A DNA stretch of 64,000 nucleotides from a bacterium 1XD42-1 (GCA_003612625.1 RAZJ01000005.1:50087-114086); one strand, 5' to 3'. Shown: positions 24,054 to 34,295, numbered from the stretch's first letter. Numbers and translations are program-made. Notes: a model not told the origin generated them from the sequence alone.

Positions 24054-24647
24054 ATGCCGCAGAATGAAGAAAAACTGGAGCTTTTCCGGCAGGCCATTTT
24101 GGAAAAAGCCAATGCCCAAAAAGAAGCCGTCCGGCAGGAAACAGAAGCACGGAAAAAAAAGATGCTGGATGAAGAAGAATCCAAACTGCTGGAAAGCTTT
24201 TACCGGGAAACACAAACAAAAATTCAAAAAATAAAGGCGCAGAATATCAAACAACTGGGTCAGGAAAGCACCCGTTTGAAACGGGAATTGTATGCCCAGC
24301 GGGAACAGTATGTCAATGAAATTTTAGCACGGGTACGGGCAGATTTGGTAGCTTTTACCCAGTCGGAAACATATGGTGACTTCCTGGAAAAAAAGGCGGA
24401 GAAGCTTTGTACCCAATGGCCAGGGGGGATTCTGCGCCTGCGGCCGGATGATATGCCGTTCCGGGATCGTCTGGAAAAATTCGGGCGTCCGGTAGAAACA
24501 GACTCTGGCATCCATTTAGGCGGGCTGATCCTGTATGATCCGGAAAAGGGCGCTGTAATTGATGAAAGCCTGGATGCTGCTTTGGAAGCCCAGAAAGGAT
24601 GGTTCCAACGGAATTCCGGGTTCCAGACAGAGGGGGGACAGGAATGA
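24054..24647 (+). CDS. V-type ATPase subunit E (peripheral stalk)
   Basis: A 197-residue protein. The N-terminal two thirds form a long charged helix (KANAQKEAVRQETEARKKKM) that pairs with subunit G/H. The C-terminal globular domain contains GIHLGGLILYDPEKGAVID, the conserved E-subunit segment that contacts the catalytic head. GGAGG precedes the ATG. Its stop overlaps the start of subunit A (ATGA). Confidence 0.9.
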   Translation: MPQNEEKLELFRQAILEKANAQKEAVRQETEARKKKMLDEEESKLLESFYRETQTKIQKIKAQNIKQLGQESTRLKRELYAQREQYVNEILARVRADLVAFTQSETYGDFLEKKAEKLCTQWPGGILRLRPDDMPFRDRLEKFGRPVETDSGIHLGGLILYDPEKGAVIDESLDAALEAQKGWFQRNSGFQTEGGQE

Positions 24648-26407
24648 AAGAAAGTGCGGTTTGGTCTATCAATGGCCCGGTTGTCACCATCAAAGGCGCA
24701 ACAGGGCTGCAAATGATGGAAATGGTTTATGTAGGGAAAAAACGCCTGATTGGGGAAGTTATCAATATTTCAGATGCCCGTACCACCATCCAGGTTTATG
24801 AGCCAACCACTGGCCTGGCCCCCGGGGAACCGGTTATCGGAACAGATGGGCCTTTGTGCGCCACATTAGGGCCGGGGATTTTAAGGAATATTTTTGACGG
24901 AATCCAGCGGCCTTTAAAAGAAATTTCCCTCCAGTCCGGAGCCTTTATTCCGGAAGGAAGTGACGTCCCTTCTCTGGATATGGAGAAAAAATGGCAGGTG
25001 AAGCTGTCTGTCCAAAAGGGGGATCAGCTGTCCGAAGGGCAGATTTTTGCGGTTACCCAGGAAACCCCTGTTATTGAACACCGGGCAATGGTACCTCCGG
25101 GATTATCCGGCGAAGTGGTTTCCGTTGTGCCGGAGGGGGAATATACGGTAAATGATGCATTGGTTGTTCTGAAAGACAAAAACGGCAAAGAACAGGAATT
25201 GCGGCTGGCCCAGAAATGGCCTATTAAAGTCCGCCGCCCGGTAGCAGAACGCTTGCCAGTTGACCGCCCTCTGATTACAGGCCAGCGGGTGATCGATACG
25301 CTGTTCCCTATGGCAAAAGGCGGTACAGCCGCTGTACCTGGGGGATTTGGAGCCGGAAAAACAATGACCCAGCACCAGCTTGCAAAATGGAGCGACGCAG
25401 ATATTATTATTTACATTGGCTGCGGGGAACGGGGCAATGAAATGACCCAGGTATTGCAGGAATTCAGCGAGCTGGCCGACCCCAAAACCGGAAGCCTGCT
25501 GACAGACCGGACCGCCTTGATCGCCAATACTTCCAATATGCCTGTGGCCGCCCGGGAAGCTTCTGTTTATACAGGGATTACGCTGGCGGAATATTACCGG
25601 GATATGGGGTACCATGTGGCAGTTATGGCGGACTCCACTTCCCGCTGGGCGGAAGCATTGCGGGAAATTTCCGGACGTTTGGAAGAAATGCCTGCCGAGG
25701 AAGGCTATCCGGCTTATCTGCCCAGCCGGATTTCCCAGTTTTACGAACGGGCTGGATACATGAAAACCCTTTGCGGAAAAGAAGGTTCCGTTTCCATTAT
25801 TGGGGCTGTTTCGCCCCAGGGCGCGGATTTTTCAGAACCGGTTACCCAGAATACAAAACGGTTTGTCCGGTGTTTCTGGGCGCTGGATAAAGCGCTGGCC
25901 TATGCCCGCCATTATCCGGCAATCAACTGGAATACCAGTTATAGTGAATATTTAGATGATCTGGCGCCCTGGTACGCGGAACATATTTCTCCAGATTTTA
26001 TGCAGCGCCGCCGGGAAATCAGTTCTTTGCTGTTGGAAGAAAATAAACTGATGGAAATTGTAAAGCTCATTGGTTCAGATGTGCTTCCAGATGATCAGAA
26101 GCTGATTCTGGAAGCAGCCCGGATTATCCGGGTAGGTCTTTTACAACAAAATGCTTACCATCAGGAAGACACCTATGTGCCTTTACCGAAACAGCTTAAA
26201 ATGATGGAAGTTATTTTATATTTCTATGAAAAGGCAAAGCAGGCTGTGGCCCGGAATATCCCCATTTCTGAAATTTTAGAACAGGGCTTGTCTGACCGGC
26301 TGGTGAAAATGAAATATGACATTCCAAATGCCAATTTGGAATTATTTGATGATTATTATAAAGAGATCGACAGGAAAATAAACAGCTTATTGGAACGGGC
26401 CATATAA
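24644..26407 (+). CDS. V-type ATPase catalytic subunit A
   Basis: A 587-residue catalytic subunit. It carries the family-specific long insertion, Walker A GGFGAGKT near residue 238, the catalytic-type GCGERGNEM, and the DSTSRWAEALREIS motif. ATP hydrolysis here drives ion pumping, or the reverse reaction. A frame opens 15 codons earlier but runs through the end of the E gene; the ATG at 24644 with GGGGGACAGG upstream gives the canonical N-terminus MKESAVWSINGPVV. Confidence 0.97.
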   Translation: MKESAVWSINGPVVTIKGATGLQMMEMVYVGKKRLIGEVINISDARTTIQVYEPTTGLAPGEPVIGTDGPLCATLGPGILRNIFDGIQRPLKEISLQSGAFIPEGSDVPSLDMEKKWQVKLSVQKGDQLSEGQIFAVTQETPVIEHRAMVPPGLSGEVVSVVPEGEYTVNDALVVLKDKNGKEQELRLAQKWPIKVRRPVAERLPVDRPLITGQRVIDTLFPMAKGGTAAVPGGFGAGKTMTQHQLAKWSDADIIIYIGCGERGNEMTQVLQEFSELADPKTGSLLTDRTALIANTSNMPVAAREASVYTGITLAEYYRDMGYHVAVMADSTSRWAEALREISGRLEEMPAEEGYPAYLPSRISQFYERAGYMKTLCGKEGSVSIIGAVSPQGADFSEPVTQNTKRFVRCFWALDKALAYARHYPAINWNTSYSEYLDDLAPWYAEHISPDFMQRRREISSLLLEENKLMEIVKLIGSDVLPDDQKLILEAARIIRVGLLQQNAYHQEDTYVPLPKQLKMMEVILYFYEKAKQAVARNIPISEILEQGLSDRLVKMKYDIPNANLELFDDYYKEIDRKINSLLERAI

Positions 26408-26422
26408 AAGGAGGGAAAATCA

Positions 26423-27832
26423 GTGATTGAATTTGTTGGGCTTAACGCAATCAATGGCCCTCTTATCGTATTGGACGGCGTCCCGAAAGCAGGATATGAG
26501 GAACAGGTTTCCCTCCGGATGGCCAATGGGGAAACCCGTATGGGGCGTATTGTGCAGATGGAAGGGGAACGGGCTGTTATCCAGGTCTTTGAAGGGACCC
26601 GGGGAATGGCTCTGGACAATACCCGTGTGACCTTCCAGGGGCACCCCATGGAAATGCCTTTGGCTATGGAACTATTAGGCCGTTCTTTTAATGGTTCAGG
26701 CCGTCCCATTGACGGGATGGGGGAAATTTTTGCGGAAACCAGTGCAGATATTAACGGGCTGCCTATGAATCCGGTTGCCCGTGTTTATCCCAGAAACTAT
26801 ATCAATACCGGGATTTCTACCATAGACGGGTTAGCTACCTTAATCCGGGGACAGAAACTGCCGATTTTTTCCGGCAGCGGCATGGCTCATGATAAATTAG
26901 CCGTACAGATTGTCCGTCAGGCACAGCTTACCGGAACAGACGCAGATAACTTTGTGATTGTATTTGCTGCGATGGGTGTAAAAAATGATGTGGCAGATTA
27001 TTTCCGGCGTTCTTTTGAAGAAGCCGGCGTTATGGATAAAGTAGTGATGTTCTTAAACCTGTCAGATGATCCCATTATTGAACGTATTTTAGCACCCCGG
27101 TGCGCCCTGACAACAGCGGAATATTTTGCTTTCCAGCAGGGGCTTCATGTTTTAGTCATTATGACAGATATTACAGCTTATTGTGAAGCGCTGCGGGAAT
27201 TCAGCTCTTCCAAAGGGGAAATCCCAGGCAGGAAAGGCTTCCCGGGGTATCTTTATTCGGATTTGGCTTCCTTATATGAACGGGCCGGTATTATTGAAGG
27301 CAGCTCCGGCTCTGTCACCCAGGTTCCGATTTTGACCATGCCCAATGATGATATTACCCATCCGGTGCCGGATTTAACAGGCTATATTACAGAAGGCCAG
27401 ATCGTATTGGAGCGGGAATTGGATCAGAAAGGGATTTATCCGCCGATTTCGGTATTGCCCTCTTTGTCCCGTTTGATGAAGGATGGCATTGGGGAAGGCT
27501 TTACCCGTTCCGATCATTCAGCCTGTTCCAACCAGCTTTTTGCAGCTTATGCCCGGGTACAGGATGCCAGGGCTTTGGCTTCCGTTATCGGCGAAGAAGA
27601 ATTGGCGCCTGCGGATAAAAAATATATTTTGTTTGGCCGTTTATTTGAAGAACATTTTGTCAATCAGGGGAATCTGGAAAACCGTACCATTGAACAAACT
27701 TTAAATTTAGGCTGGCAGCTTTTATCCCTTCTGCCAAAAGAAGAACTGGACCGTTGCGATGCCAAAACTTTGGAACAATTCTACCAGCCGGAGGAAGCCA
27801 GGAAAACGTTTGGCGTTTCGGCCGAAGATTAA
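26423..27832 (+). CDS. V-type ATPase regulatory subunit B
   Basis: A 469-residue non-catalytic nucleotide-binding subunit that alternates with A in the head. The P-loop is degenerate, as expected ([13 protein letters not shown]), and [18 protein letters not shown] and the [10 protein letters not shown] segment are characteristic. Start is GTG with AGGAGGG eight bases upstream. It lies 15 bases after subunit A. Confidence 0.97.
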   Translation: MIEFVGLNAINGPLIVLDGVPKAGYEEQVSLRMANGETRMGRIVQMEGERAVIQVFEGTRGMALDNTRVTFQGHPMEMPLAMELLGRSFNGSGRPIDGMGEIFAETSADINGLPMNPVARVYPRNYINTGISTIDGLATLIRGQKLPIFSGSGMAHDKLAVQIVRQAQLTGTDADNFVIVFAAMGVKNDVADYFRRSFEEAGVMDKVVMFLNLSDDPIIERILAPRCALTTAEYFAFQQGLHVLVIMTDITAYCEALREFSSSKGEIPGRKGFPGYLYSDLASLYERAGIIEGSSGSVTQVPILTMPNDDITHPVPDLTGYITEGQIVLERELDQKGIYPPISVLPSLSRLMKDGIGEGFTRSDHSACSNQLFAAYARVQDARALASVIGEEELAPADKKYILFGRLFEEHFVNQGNLENRTIEQTLNLGWQLLSLLPKEELDRCDAKTLEQFYQPEEARKTFGVSAED

Positions 27833-27853
27833 GAAGGGAAAGGGGGCCGGATC

Positions 27854-28477
27854 ATGGCCAATGAATCAGGCATTACGCCTACAAAAGGCAATTTAATTGC
27901 AATACAGCGTTCTTTAGAGCTTTCTACATTGGGATTTGAATTGCTGGATCGCAAACGGAATATTTTAATCCGGGAAATGATGCTTTTAATAGACAAAGCG
28001 AAAAAGCTTCGCGGGGAAATCAGCGAAACTTATGCGCAAGCTTATGAGGCCCTCCAAAAAGCCAATATGACATTGGGCGTAGTAGAGGATATTGCCAATA
28101 CCATTCCGGTAGATCGGGGCGTATCCATTACTTACCGGAGTGTCATGGGTGTGGAAATCCCCCATGTGCAGTTAGAAGAACAGCCTTTGCGGATGAATTA
28201 TGGCATGATACAAACCAATTCCCTTTTTGATCAGGCAGTAGCGTGTTTCCGTAAAGTAAAAGAAATTACAGCCGTCTTAGCAGAAGTGGAAAACAGTGTT
28301 TACCGTTTGGCCAATGCCATACGGAAAACCCAGCGCCGGGCCAATGCGTTGGAAAATATTTTAATTCCCCGTTACCGGGAAACTGCAAAATTTATTACAG
28401 CGGCTTTGGAAGAAAAGGAACGGGAAGAATTTTCCCGCATGAAGGTTATTAAAGCTACAAAAATGGCCAATTCATAA
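27854..28477 (+). CDS. V-type ATPase subunit D (central shaft)
   Basis: A 207-residue helical-hairpin rotor subunit. The N-terminal PTKGNLIAIQRSLELSTLGFELLDRKRNIL and the C-terminal RRANALENILIPRY are the two conserved coiled-coil ends of the family. It transmits rotation between the A/B head and the c-ring. It is the last canonical ATPase gene; a lipoprotein gene follows after 20 bases without an intervening terminator. Confidence 0.95.
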   Translation: MANESGITPTKGNLIAIQRSLELSTLGFELLDRKRNILIREMMLLIDKAKKLRGEISETYAQAYEALQKANMTLGVVEDIANTIPVDRGVSITYRSVMGVEIPHVQLEEQPLRMNYGMIQTNSLFDQAVACFRKVKEITAVLAEVENSVYRLANAIRKTQRRANALENILIPRYRETAKFITAALEEKEREEFSRMKVIKATKMANS

Positions 28478-28497
28478 AAGAAAGAAGTCCTGTTAAA

Positions 28498-29232
28498 ATG
28501 AACCCGATCCTTCAAAAATTGTTATGCGGCCTTTTGGGAGCCTGTGTTCTCACTTCGGCAGGCTGCGCGTCCAATGGCAGTGCTTCCAGCAGTTCAGATG
28601 CAAGTGTTCCTGAAAGCAGCATTTCAGAACCAGCTTCTTCCGCTTCTGAATCCAAAGAAAACGTTCAAACCGTTTCGGTTCCTTTCCCTGCTTACCAGGA
28701 AGGGCGTACAGAATATAATGGCCATATTTTTGATACGCCGCCATTTTCCGCACAACTGCAATTACCGGAAAACTGGGAAATCCGTATGCCAGATCCCCTT
28801 CAGTCAGATGGCAGTTGGTTATGGACGCCAATGGACATTTATGAAAATGACCAGCATGTAGGAAAAATTGCTTTTAACCGCTATACAGAACCGGAGGAAG
28901 GTTCTATCCCGCCAGAGGAATATTATAAGGCAGTTTATCCTGAATTGCGGCTTCCCCGGATAGAACAATGGGAACCTTATACGCCGGTTCGTACAGATGA
29001 AAATGGAGAAAGCGGGATTGCTTCTGTTACTTATGTAGATCTGGAGTTTATCCAGGAAAATCCGGATGTGGCTATGGCGGCTGTACCGGAATTGGAAACA
29101 AAGGGCATCCTTTGCTATAATAAGGATATGACTGCCTATGTAGCCATCCGGATTGATGGTTCCTATCCGATAGAGGATAAAACACTGACAGAGATTGCCC
29201 AAAGCTTGCAGCTTGTTCCTGGGCAAAAATAG
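28498..29232 (+). CDS. Lipoprotein of unknown function at the end of the V-ATPase operon
   Basis: A 244-residue exported lipoprotein. The signal peptide ends in lipobox LTSAGC with Cys near residue 23. A Ser/Ala/Glu-rich linker (about 25-58) precedes a globular domain (about 60-240) with FPAYQEGRTEYNGHIFDTPP and a TEIAQSLQLV end. I do not recognise the family. It starts 20 bases after subunit D, shares the ATPase terminator and has only a weak ribosome site, so it is probably cotranscribed at a lower level. A link to the ATPase is suggested only by linkage. Confidence 0.75.
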   Translation: MNPILQKLLCGLLGACVLTSAGCASNGSASSSSDASVPESSISEPASSASESKENVQTVSVPFPAYQEGRTEYNGHIFDTPPFSAQLQLPENWEIRMPDPLQSDGSWLWTPMDIYENDQHVGKIAFNRYTEPEEGSIPPEEYYKAVYPELRLPRIEQWEPYTPVRTDENGESGIASVTYVDLEFIQENPDVAMAAVPELETKGILCYNKDMTAYVAIRIDGSYPIEDKTLTEIAQSLQLVPGQK

Positions 29233-29242
29233 AACCCATAAC

Positions 29243-29278
29243 AAAAGCAGCAATTCATATGCTTGAACTGCTGCTTTT
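29243..29278. terminator. Terminator of the V-ATPase operon (bidirectional)
   Basis: AAAAGCAGCA (29243-29252) pairs with TGCTGCTTTT (29269-29278), with TTCA/TGAA extending the stem inside. A- and T-runs on either side suit termination of both convergent units. Confidence 0.85.
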
Positions 29279-29284
29279 TATCAT

Positions 29285-30277
29285 TTATTCATCCTTTTTT
29301 TTCGGTGGGAGTTTTTGGGTATATTTACATTCCGGATAGTTGCTGCATCCTAAAAAATATCCATAGCGCCCGCGCCGCCAAACCAGTTTTCCCTGGCATT
29401 CCGGACAAAGCTGGACTTCTTTTTCTTTCTTTTCTTCTGTTTTTTCGGCTGCCTTTTTGACAGCAGCTTTTGGATTTGGTGCCGCCGTTGCAGCGGAGGA
29501 TTTGGCGGAAGATTTTACAAGCTTCTGGGGCAAATGATATTTTTCTGTATAATCCTTTGAAACCTCTTTATGATGCCGGAGCATACTATTGGCAGCTTCC
29601 TCCATTTCTTTTGGGGAAAGAGAAGCTATAGAAAATATGGAAATAGAAGAATGCAAGGCTTCTATGGCCTGGATGAGATGATCTGCACGGACAACCTGCT
29701 CTCTTATTTTGGGTGGGGCATTTTTATCGTTTAATATGGTTTTGGGATTTGCAAGGACAACTAAAGATTTAAAAATAAAGGGAAAGCTCTTTTCCAAAAC
29801 AGCTCTCCATACTGCCCCGGAGTTTTTGGTTTTTATCTTTTTGATTAACTGCAAATGACGCTCATTTTGGGTAATGGGAGAATAAATCCCTTCTTTGATT
29901 TCTTTCCCATTATAGGATGAAGTGCGGATAAAATTTCCGTCTGAAGTAATTTCAATGTCACCATATAAATTTTTGCATTCAATAATAATATGGATTTTTG
30001 GAGTAACAATATAAAAATCAATTTGAGCAGATTGTTCCCCGTCATCTAAATGGAGATCATGTAAAACATACATAGGCATATGGCTGTTTTTCAGCTCAAA
30101 TATAATCCGGTTTTCTCCAGCGATCCCATATTGTAAATTCCGTATATCCTGCTCTATTTGGGTTTTAACTTTGCCAGTGGTTTTCGGCAAAAGCCGTTCT
30201 AATTCTGCTAATTGTGCTTGGGCAGAACTGTCCTCTTTTAAAAAAACAGGTTCGCGCATTTTATCGAAAAGGCCCAT
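29285..30277 (-). CDS. NERD-domain protein with topoisomerase-type zinc finger
   Basis: A 330-residue cytoplasmic protein. The nuclease-related NERD domain covers about residues 45-150: it contains the PD-(D/E)xK-like core with QIDFYIV and IIECKNLYGDIE, where the Asp and the Glu-x-Lys are the expected catalytic residues. After a Lys/Ala-rich linker, a C-terminal C4 zinc ribbon follows (CPECQGKL, then CSNYPEC), the kind found at the end of bacterial topoisomerase I. A role in DNA processing or repair is inferred; the substrate is unknown. Convergent with the V-ATPase operon. Confidence 0.85.
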   Translation of the reverse strand: MGLFDKMREPVFLKEDSSAQAQLAELERLLPKTTGKVKTQIEQDIRNLQYGIAGENRIIFELKNSHMPMYVLHDLHLDDGEQSAQIDFYIVTPKIHIIIECKNLYGDIEITSDGNFIRTSSYNGKEIKEGIYSPITQNERHLQLIKKIKTKNSGAVWRAVLEKSFPFIFKSLVVLANPKTILNDKNAPPKIREQVVRADHLIQAIEALHSSISIFSIASLSPKEMEEAANSMLRHHKEVSKDYTEKYHLPQKLVKSSAKSSAATAAPNPKAAVKKAAEKTEEKKEKEVQLCPECQGKLVWRRGRYGYFLGCSNYPECKYTQKLPPKKKDE

Positions 30278-30307
30278 GCTGTCATCTCTCCCTATACAGT
30301 TACTTTT

Positions 30308-31936
30308 TTATTTCATTATAAGCACTTTGTCGAATCCTGTCAATTCTTTCTCATAAGGAACAATTTTTACAGAAGCCGTTCCTAAAAGCGTACGGTGTTC
30401 ATAGTCAAAAGCAGCTAATACAGGTTGATTGCCGGAGTTTTTATCGTAATTGGAAAAATCAAAAGGAAAAAGTTCAAAATAAAGCCCTTTTGGGAATCCG
30501 GAAACAGCTTCTTTAGGCGGCTTTATACCTTGCGGGCAGCATTCTGGAAGGCGCCGGGGCCGTTCATTCAGGCATAAATCTGCCCGGATAAGCCACTTTA
30601 ATTTTTCTAATTCAGGTTCTGCTGATTTTTCCGCAAAGGCAAATAAAATATCATAATACGCATACTTACCGACTGCCTGATCCGGTATGGAATGGGCTAA
30701 GTCTAAGAAAAACCGGGCCGGCGAAGGAAAACGCCGCAGCAAAAAAGATAAGGACTTTGCAAAGCGTCCGCTGTTATAGTAAATTTCTACAACTTCTTCT
30801 AATTGTTTTAATTGGGCCAGTTCTGCAAATGAAATTTCCGGTGTTTCCAAGACTTCATAAGGAGGATATATGCTGTGGCAAAGGCCATAGGTTTCCCGGC
30901 TGTCCCAAAGGGCAGATCCACGTAACAATTTCAAAAAGCCCAGTTGAAGCTGTTCCGGCCTTAAAGCAAAAACGTCATCAAAGGAATGTAAAAATTGCGG
31001 AAAACTCTCTTTGGGAAGCCCTGCAATTAAATCCAGATGACAGTGGATATTGCCTGCGTGACGGACAGCCTGGACATTTTCTGCAAGCCGTTGGAAATCT
31101 GTCCGGCGGCAGGCCGCTTCTAAAGCAGGCCCATAAGTAGACTGCACACCGATTTCAAATTGGAACAGCCCTGGACGTGCTTTTGCAAGCAGTTGGATTT
31201 GTTTTTGCGTTAATAAATCCCCGCCTAATTCCATTTGAAATCCAGTAATACCATTATCCTGCTGGATTAAATATTCCCATATAGCAAAAGCCCGTTCTGC
31301 ATCTAAATTAAAGGTACGGTCAACAAATTTTACCCGCATCACTTTGGCATCTAAAAAACGCTGTAAATCTTGCAATACAATAGGAAGGGAACGCTGGCGT
31401 ACCTGACGATCCGCAGAAGAAAGGCAGTAATTACATCCAAAAGGGCATCCCCGGGAGGACTCATAATATAATACCCGGTTTTTCATTTGGGATAAATCGT
31501 CATAGGGAAAGGGAAGGAAATCCATATTGACATAGCTGCTGGATCGGTATATTTTTTGCTGGGTTTCCTGTAAAGCAGATGCGACAGAAGCTTCTCCTTC
31601 TCCGCAAAGAATACCGTCTGCGAAAGGAAACCGCTGGAAAGAGGTTTCATAACTGACTTCCGGCCCGCCTAATAAAATCCGGGCTTTGGGGAATAAAGCC
31701 CGCAAATCCCCTGCAATTTTGCAGACCATTTCAATATTCCATAAGTAACAGGAAAATAATAAAGCATCCGGTTTCCGTCTGGCTAAATCAGCCGTAATAA
31801 ATCGGACAGGCTGGTTAATGGTATATTCTGCAATTTCACAAGATAAGCCTTGCTCTAAAAGGCTGTGCTGTAAATAACGGACAGCCAAATTGGTATGGGA
31901 AAATTTTGCGTTGATGGCAACAAGAATATGATTCAT
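30308..31936 (-). CDS. B12-binding-domain radical SAM protein (DUF4080 type)
   Basis: A 542-residue protein. The N-terminal cobalamin-binding-like domain (about residues 1-140) includes ILLGGPEVSYE. The radical SAM core follows, with CPFGCNYC near residue 178 for the 4Fe-4S cluster, and a C-terminal region matches the DUF4080 group common in Clostridia. The substrate is unknown. A longer frame reaches 31975, but that segment contains the terminator of the upstream tex gene; the ATG at 31936 (MNHILVAINAKF) is the real start. It lies 23 bases after that hairpin. Confidence 0.85.
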   Translation of the reverse strand: MNHILVAINAKFSHTNLAVRYLQHSLLEQGLSCEIAEYTINQPVRFITADLARRKPDALLFSCYLWNIEMVCKIAGDLRALFPKARILLGGPEVSYETSFQRFPFADGILCGEGEASVASALQETQQKIYRSSSYVNMDFLPFPYDDLSQMKNRVLYYESSRGCPFGCNYCLSSADRQVRQRSLPIVLQDLQRFLDAKVMRVKFVDRTFNLDAERAFAIWEYLIQQDNGITGFQMELGGDLLTQKQIQLLAKARPGLFQFEIGVQSTYGPALEAACRRTDFQRLAENVQAVRHAGNIHCHLDLIAGLPKESFPQFLHSFDDVFALRPEQLQLGFLKLLRGSALWDSRETYGLCHSIYPPYEVLETPEISFAELAQLKQLEEVVEIYYNSGRFAKSLSFLLRRFPSPARFFLDLAHSIPDQAVGKYAYYDILFAFAEKSAEPELEKLKWLIRADLCLNERPRRLPECCPQGIKPPKEAVSGFPKGLYFELFPFDFSNYDKNSGNQPVLAAFDYEHRTLLGTASVKIVPYEKELTGFDKVLIMK

Positions 31937-31958
31937 AGTGGGTTCTTCTTTCCTATGG

Positions 31959-31992
31959 AAAACAGCGCTCCTCACCAGGGAAGCGCTGTTTT
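31959..31992 (-). terminator. Terminator of tex
   Basis: AAAACAGCGCT (31959-31969) and AGCGCTGTTTT (31982-31992) form a perfect 11-bp stem just after the tex stop codon. The T-run is short, so readthrough into the radical SAM gene is possible. Confidence 0.75.
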
Positions 31993-31999
31993 AAATTGA

Positions 32000-34153
32000 T
32001 TACTTCGGTTTTTTCATGGTTAAAGAAATTCGTTTTTTAACGGTATCAACATTCAATACCCAAACGGTAATAATATCCCCAACTTGCAGTACTTCACTGG
32101 GATGTTTAATATAGCGGTCGGTCATTTGGGAAATATGGACAAGGCCGTCCTGATGAACGCCAATATCTACAAATGCTCCAAAATCAATCACATTCCGTAC
32201 CGTTCCACGAAGTTCCATACCTGGAGTTAAATCTTTTAAATCCATAATGTCACTGCGCAGCATGGGGGGCGGTAATTCATCACGAGGGTCCCGTCCTGGT
32301 TTTTGCAATTCTTTTACAATATCCAATAAAGTTGGTACGCCTATGCCGCAAGCCTCAGCTACCATTTCTGCCCCGCGTTCTTCAATACGGGCTGGCAGGC
32401 TGGACAAATGGCCTTCTACGGCATCCTTCAAGGTATAATCAAATTGTTTTAAAAGGGCTTCCACAGCGGGATAGGACTCCGGATGTACACCAGTATGATC
32501 CAAAATATTTTTGCCCCCGGGAATCCGTAAGAATCCCGCACATTGTTCAAAAGCTTTTGGGCCTAATTTGGGGACTTTTTTCAACTGGGAACGGCTTTCA
32601 AAAGCGCCGTTTTCCTCCCGGTAAGCTAAAATATTTTTTGCCACAGTGGGAGATACACCGGAAACATAAGATAATAACGCGGGGGAAGCTGTATTCAAAT
32701 CTACGCCGACCCGGTTTACACAGTTTTCTACCACACCAGCCAATGCTTCATCTAACTGCTTGGAAGGCATATCGTGCTGGTATTGGCCCACGCCGATTGA
32801 TTTTGGATCAATTTTGACCAGTTCAGCCAAAGGATCTTGCAAACGCCGGGCAATAGAAACGGCACTGCGCAAAGAAACATCAAAATCCGGAAATTCCGCG
32901 GCGCCTAATTTACTGGCAGAATAGACCGACGCACCTGCTTCATTGACCATGATATAGCTTAAACCGCAATCCATTTCCTGAATCAGTTCAGCAGCAAAGA
33001 TTTCGCTTTCTTTAGAAGCAGTCCCGTTGCCAATGGATAAAACCTGGACACGATGTTTTTTTATTAAAGCAGAAAGTTTGGCTTTTGCTTCGGCAGTTTT
33101 ATTTTGCGGGGGCGTAGGATAAACCACATCAGTGGCCAGGACTTTTCCGGTAGGGTCCACCACAGCAATTTTGCATCCTGTCCGGTAAGCCGGATCAATG
33201 GCCAGTACAGTTTTTCCTTTTACAGGGGGCTGCATCAGTAAAGCTTCTAAATTGACTCCAAAAATACGGATTGCCTGATTACAGGCCATGTCCGTTAAAA
33301 AGGAACGGATTTCCCGTTCTAAAGAAGGGTGGATCAGACGTTTATAAGCGTCGTTACAGGCTTCTGCTACAGCAGGCGTACAAATACTGCCTTTTTTTAC
33401 AAAAAGCCCCCGCAATAGTCCGGAAGCATAAGCTTCATCCACTTCAATAGCAGCCTTTAAGAAATTTTCTTTTTCTCCCCGGTTAATGGCTAAAACCCGG
33501 TGGCTGGGGATTTTAGAAACGGGTTCTGTATAATCATAATACATCCGGTATACAGAATCGGTTTCAGCTTCGGCGGCAATGCTTTTTAAAACAGCATTTT
33601 TTTGATAATATTCCCGTAAAAGCTGGCGGCCCTGGGCACTGTCAGAAATTTCTTCTGCGATAATATCCTGTGCTCCGGCTAAAGCTTCTGTACTGTCAGT
33701 AATTTCTTTTTCCGGGTCCACATAAGGGGTGGCAATGGCTTCTAATGTGCCGGAAGTAAGCTCCTGAGCCATTAAAATTTGTGCAAGGGGTTCTAATCCC
33801 CGTTCTTTTGCAATGGTAGCACGGGTACGCCGTTTTTGTTTATAAGGCCGGTAAATATCTTCTAAACGGGCTAAGGTTCCGGCTTCGGCAATAGCAGAAG
33901 CAATTTCTTCTGTCATTTTCCCTTGTTCCGTAATAGAAGCCGTAATTTCTTCCCGACGTTTTTGAAGGCCCCGGAGATAATCCAGCCGGTCGGCAGCTTC
34001 CCGGAGGATCTGGTCATCACAAGAACCAGTTTTTTCTTTTCGGTATCGGGCAATAAAAGGAATGGTGTTGCCTTCATCAATTAAAGAAATAATGTTCTGC
34101 ATAAAAGGAAGAGAAATGGAAAATTCTTCCGACAATATTTGTGCAAAATCCAC
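32000..34153 (-). CDS. tex: Tex-family RNA-binding transcription accessory protein
   Basis: A 717-residue protein with the Tex layout: N-terminal helical domain, YqgF-like RNase H fold (VLAIDPAYRTGCKIAVVD near residue 325), tandem helix-hairpin-helix motifs (VGVDLNTASPALLSYVSG), and a C-terminal S1 RNA-binding domain ending in RISLTMKK. It acts on nucleic acids and ribosome or polymerase recycling. The start is a GTG at 34151-34153 with AGGAG eight bases upstream; the frame open to 34228 is spurious. Confidence 0.95.
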   Translation of the reverse strand: MDFAQILSEEFSISLPFMQNIISLIDEGNTIPFIARYRKEKTGSCDDQILREAADRLDYLRGLQKRREEITASITEQGKMTEEIASAIAEAGTLARLEDIYRPYKQKRRTRATIAKERGLEPLAQILMAQELTSGTLEAIATPYVDPEKEITDSTEALAGAQDIIAEEISDSAQGRQLLREYYQKNAVLKSIAAEAETDSVYRMYYDYTEPVSKIPSHRVLAINRGEKENFLKAAIEVDEAYASGLLRGLFVKKGSICTPAVAEACNDAYKRLIHPSLEREIRSFLTDMACNQAIRIFGVNLEALLMQPPVKGKTVLAIDPAYRTGCKIAVVDPTGKVLATDVVYPTPPQNKTAEAKAKLSALIKKHRVQVLSIGNGTASKESEIFAAELIQEMDCGLSYIMVNEAGASVYSASKLGAAEFPDFDVSLRSAVSIARRLQDPLAELVKIDPKSIGVGQYQHDMPSKQLDEALAGVVENCVNRVGVDLNTASPALLSYVSGVSPTVAKNILAYREENGAFESRSQLKKVPKLGPKAFEQCAGFLRIPGGKNILDHTGVHPESYPAVEALLKQFDYTLKDAVEGHLSSLPARIEERGAEMVAEACGIGVPTLLDIVKELQKPGRDPRDELPPPMLRSDIMDLKDLTPGMELRGTVRNVIDFGAFVDIGVHQDGLVHISQMTDRYIKHPSEVLQVGDIITVWVLNVDTVKKRISLTMKKPK

Positions 34154-34295
34154 TATAACAACTCCTATTCTTGGTATGGCTTTCCTATTATACCATTGGA
34201 AAAGGGCCTTTGCAATCCTTTCCATCATAAGTAGTTAGGCATGTCACCAAATCAATTATGCTGGCATATCTATAAAAGGAGGAGGCTGATAGATA

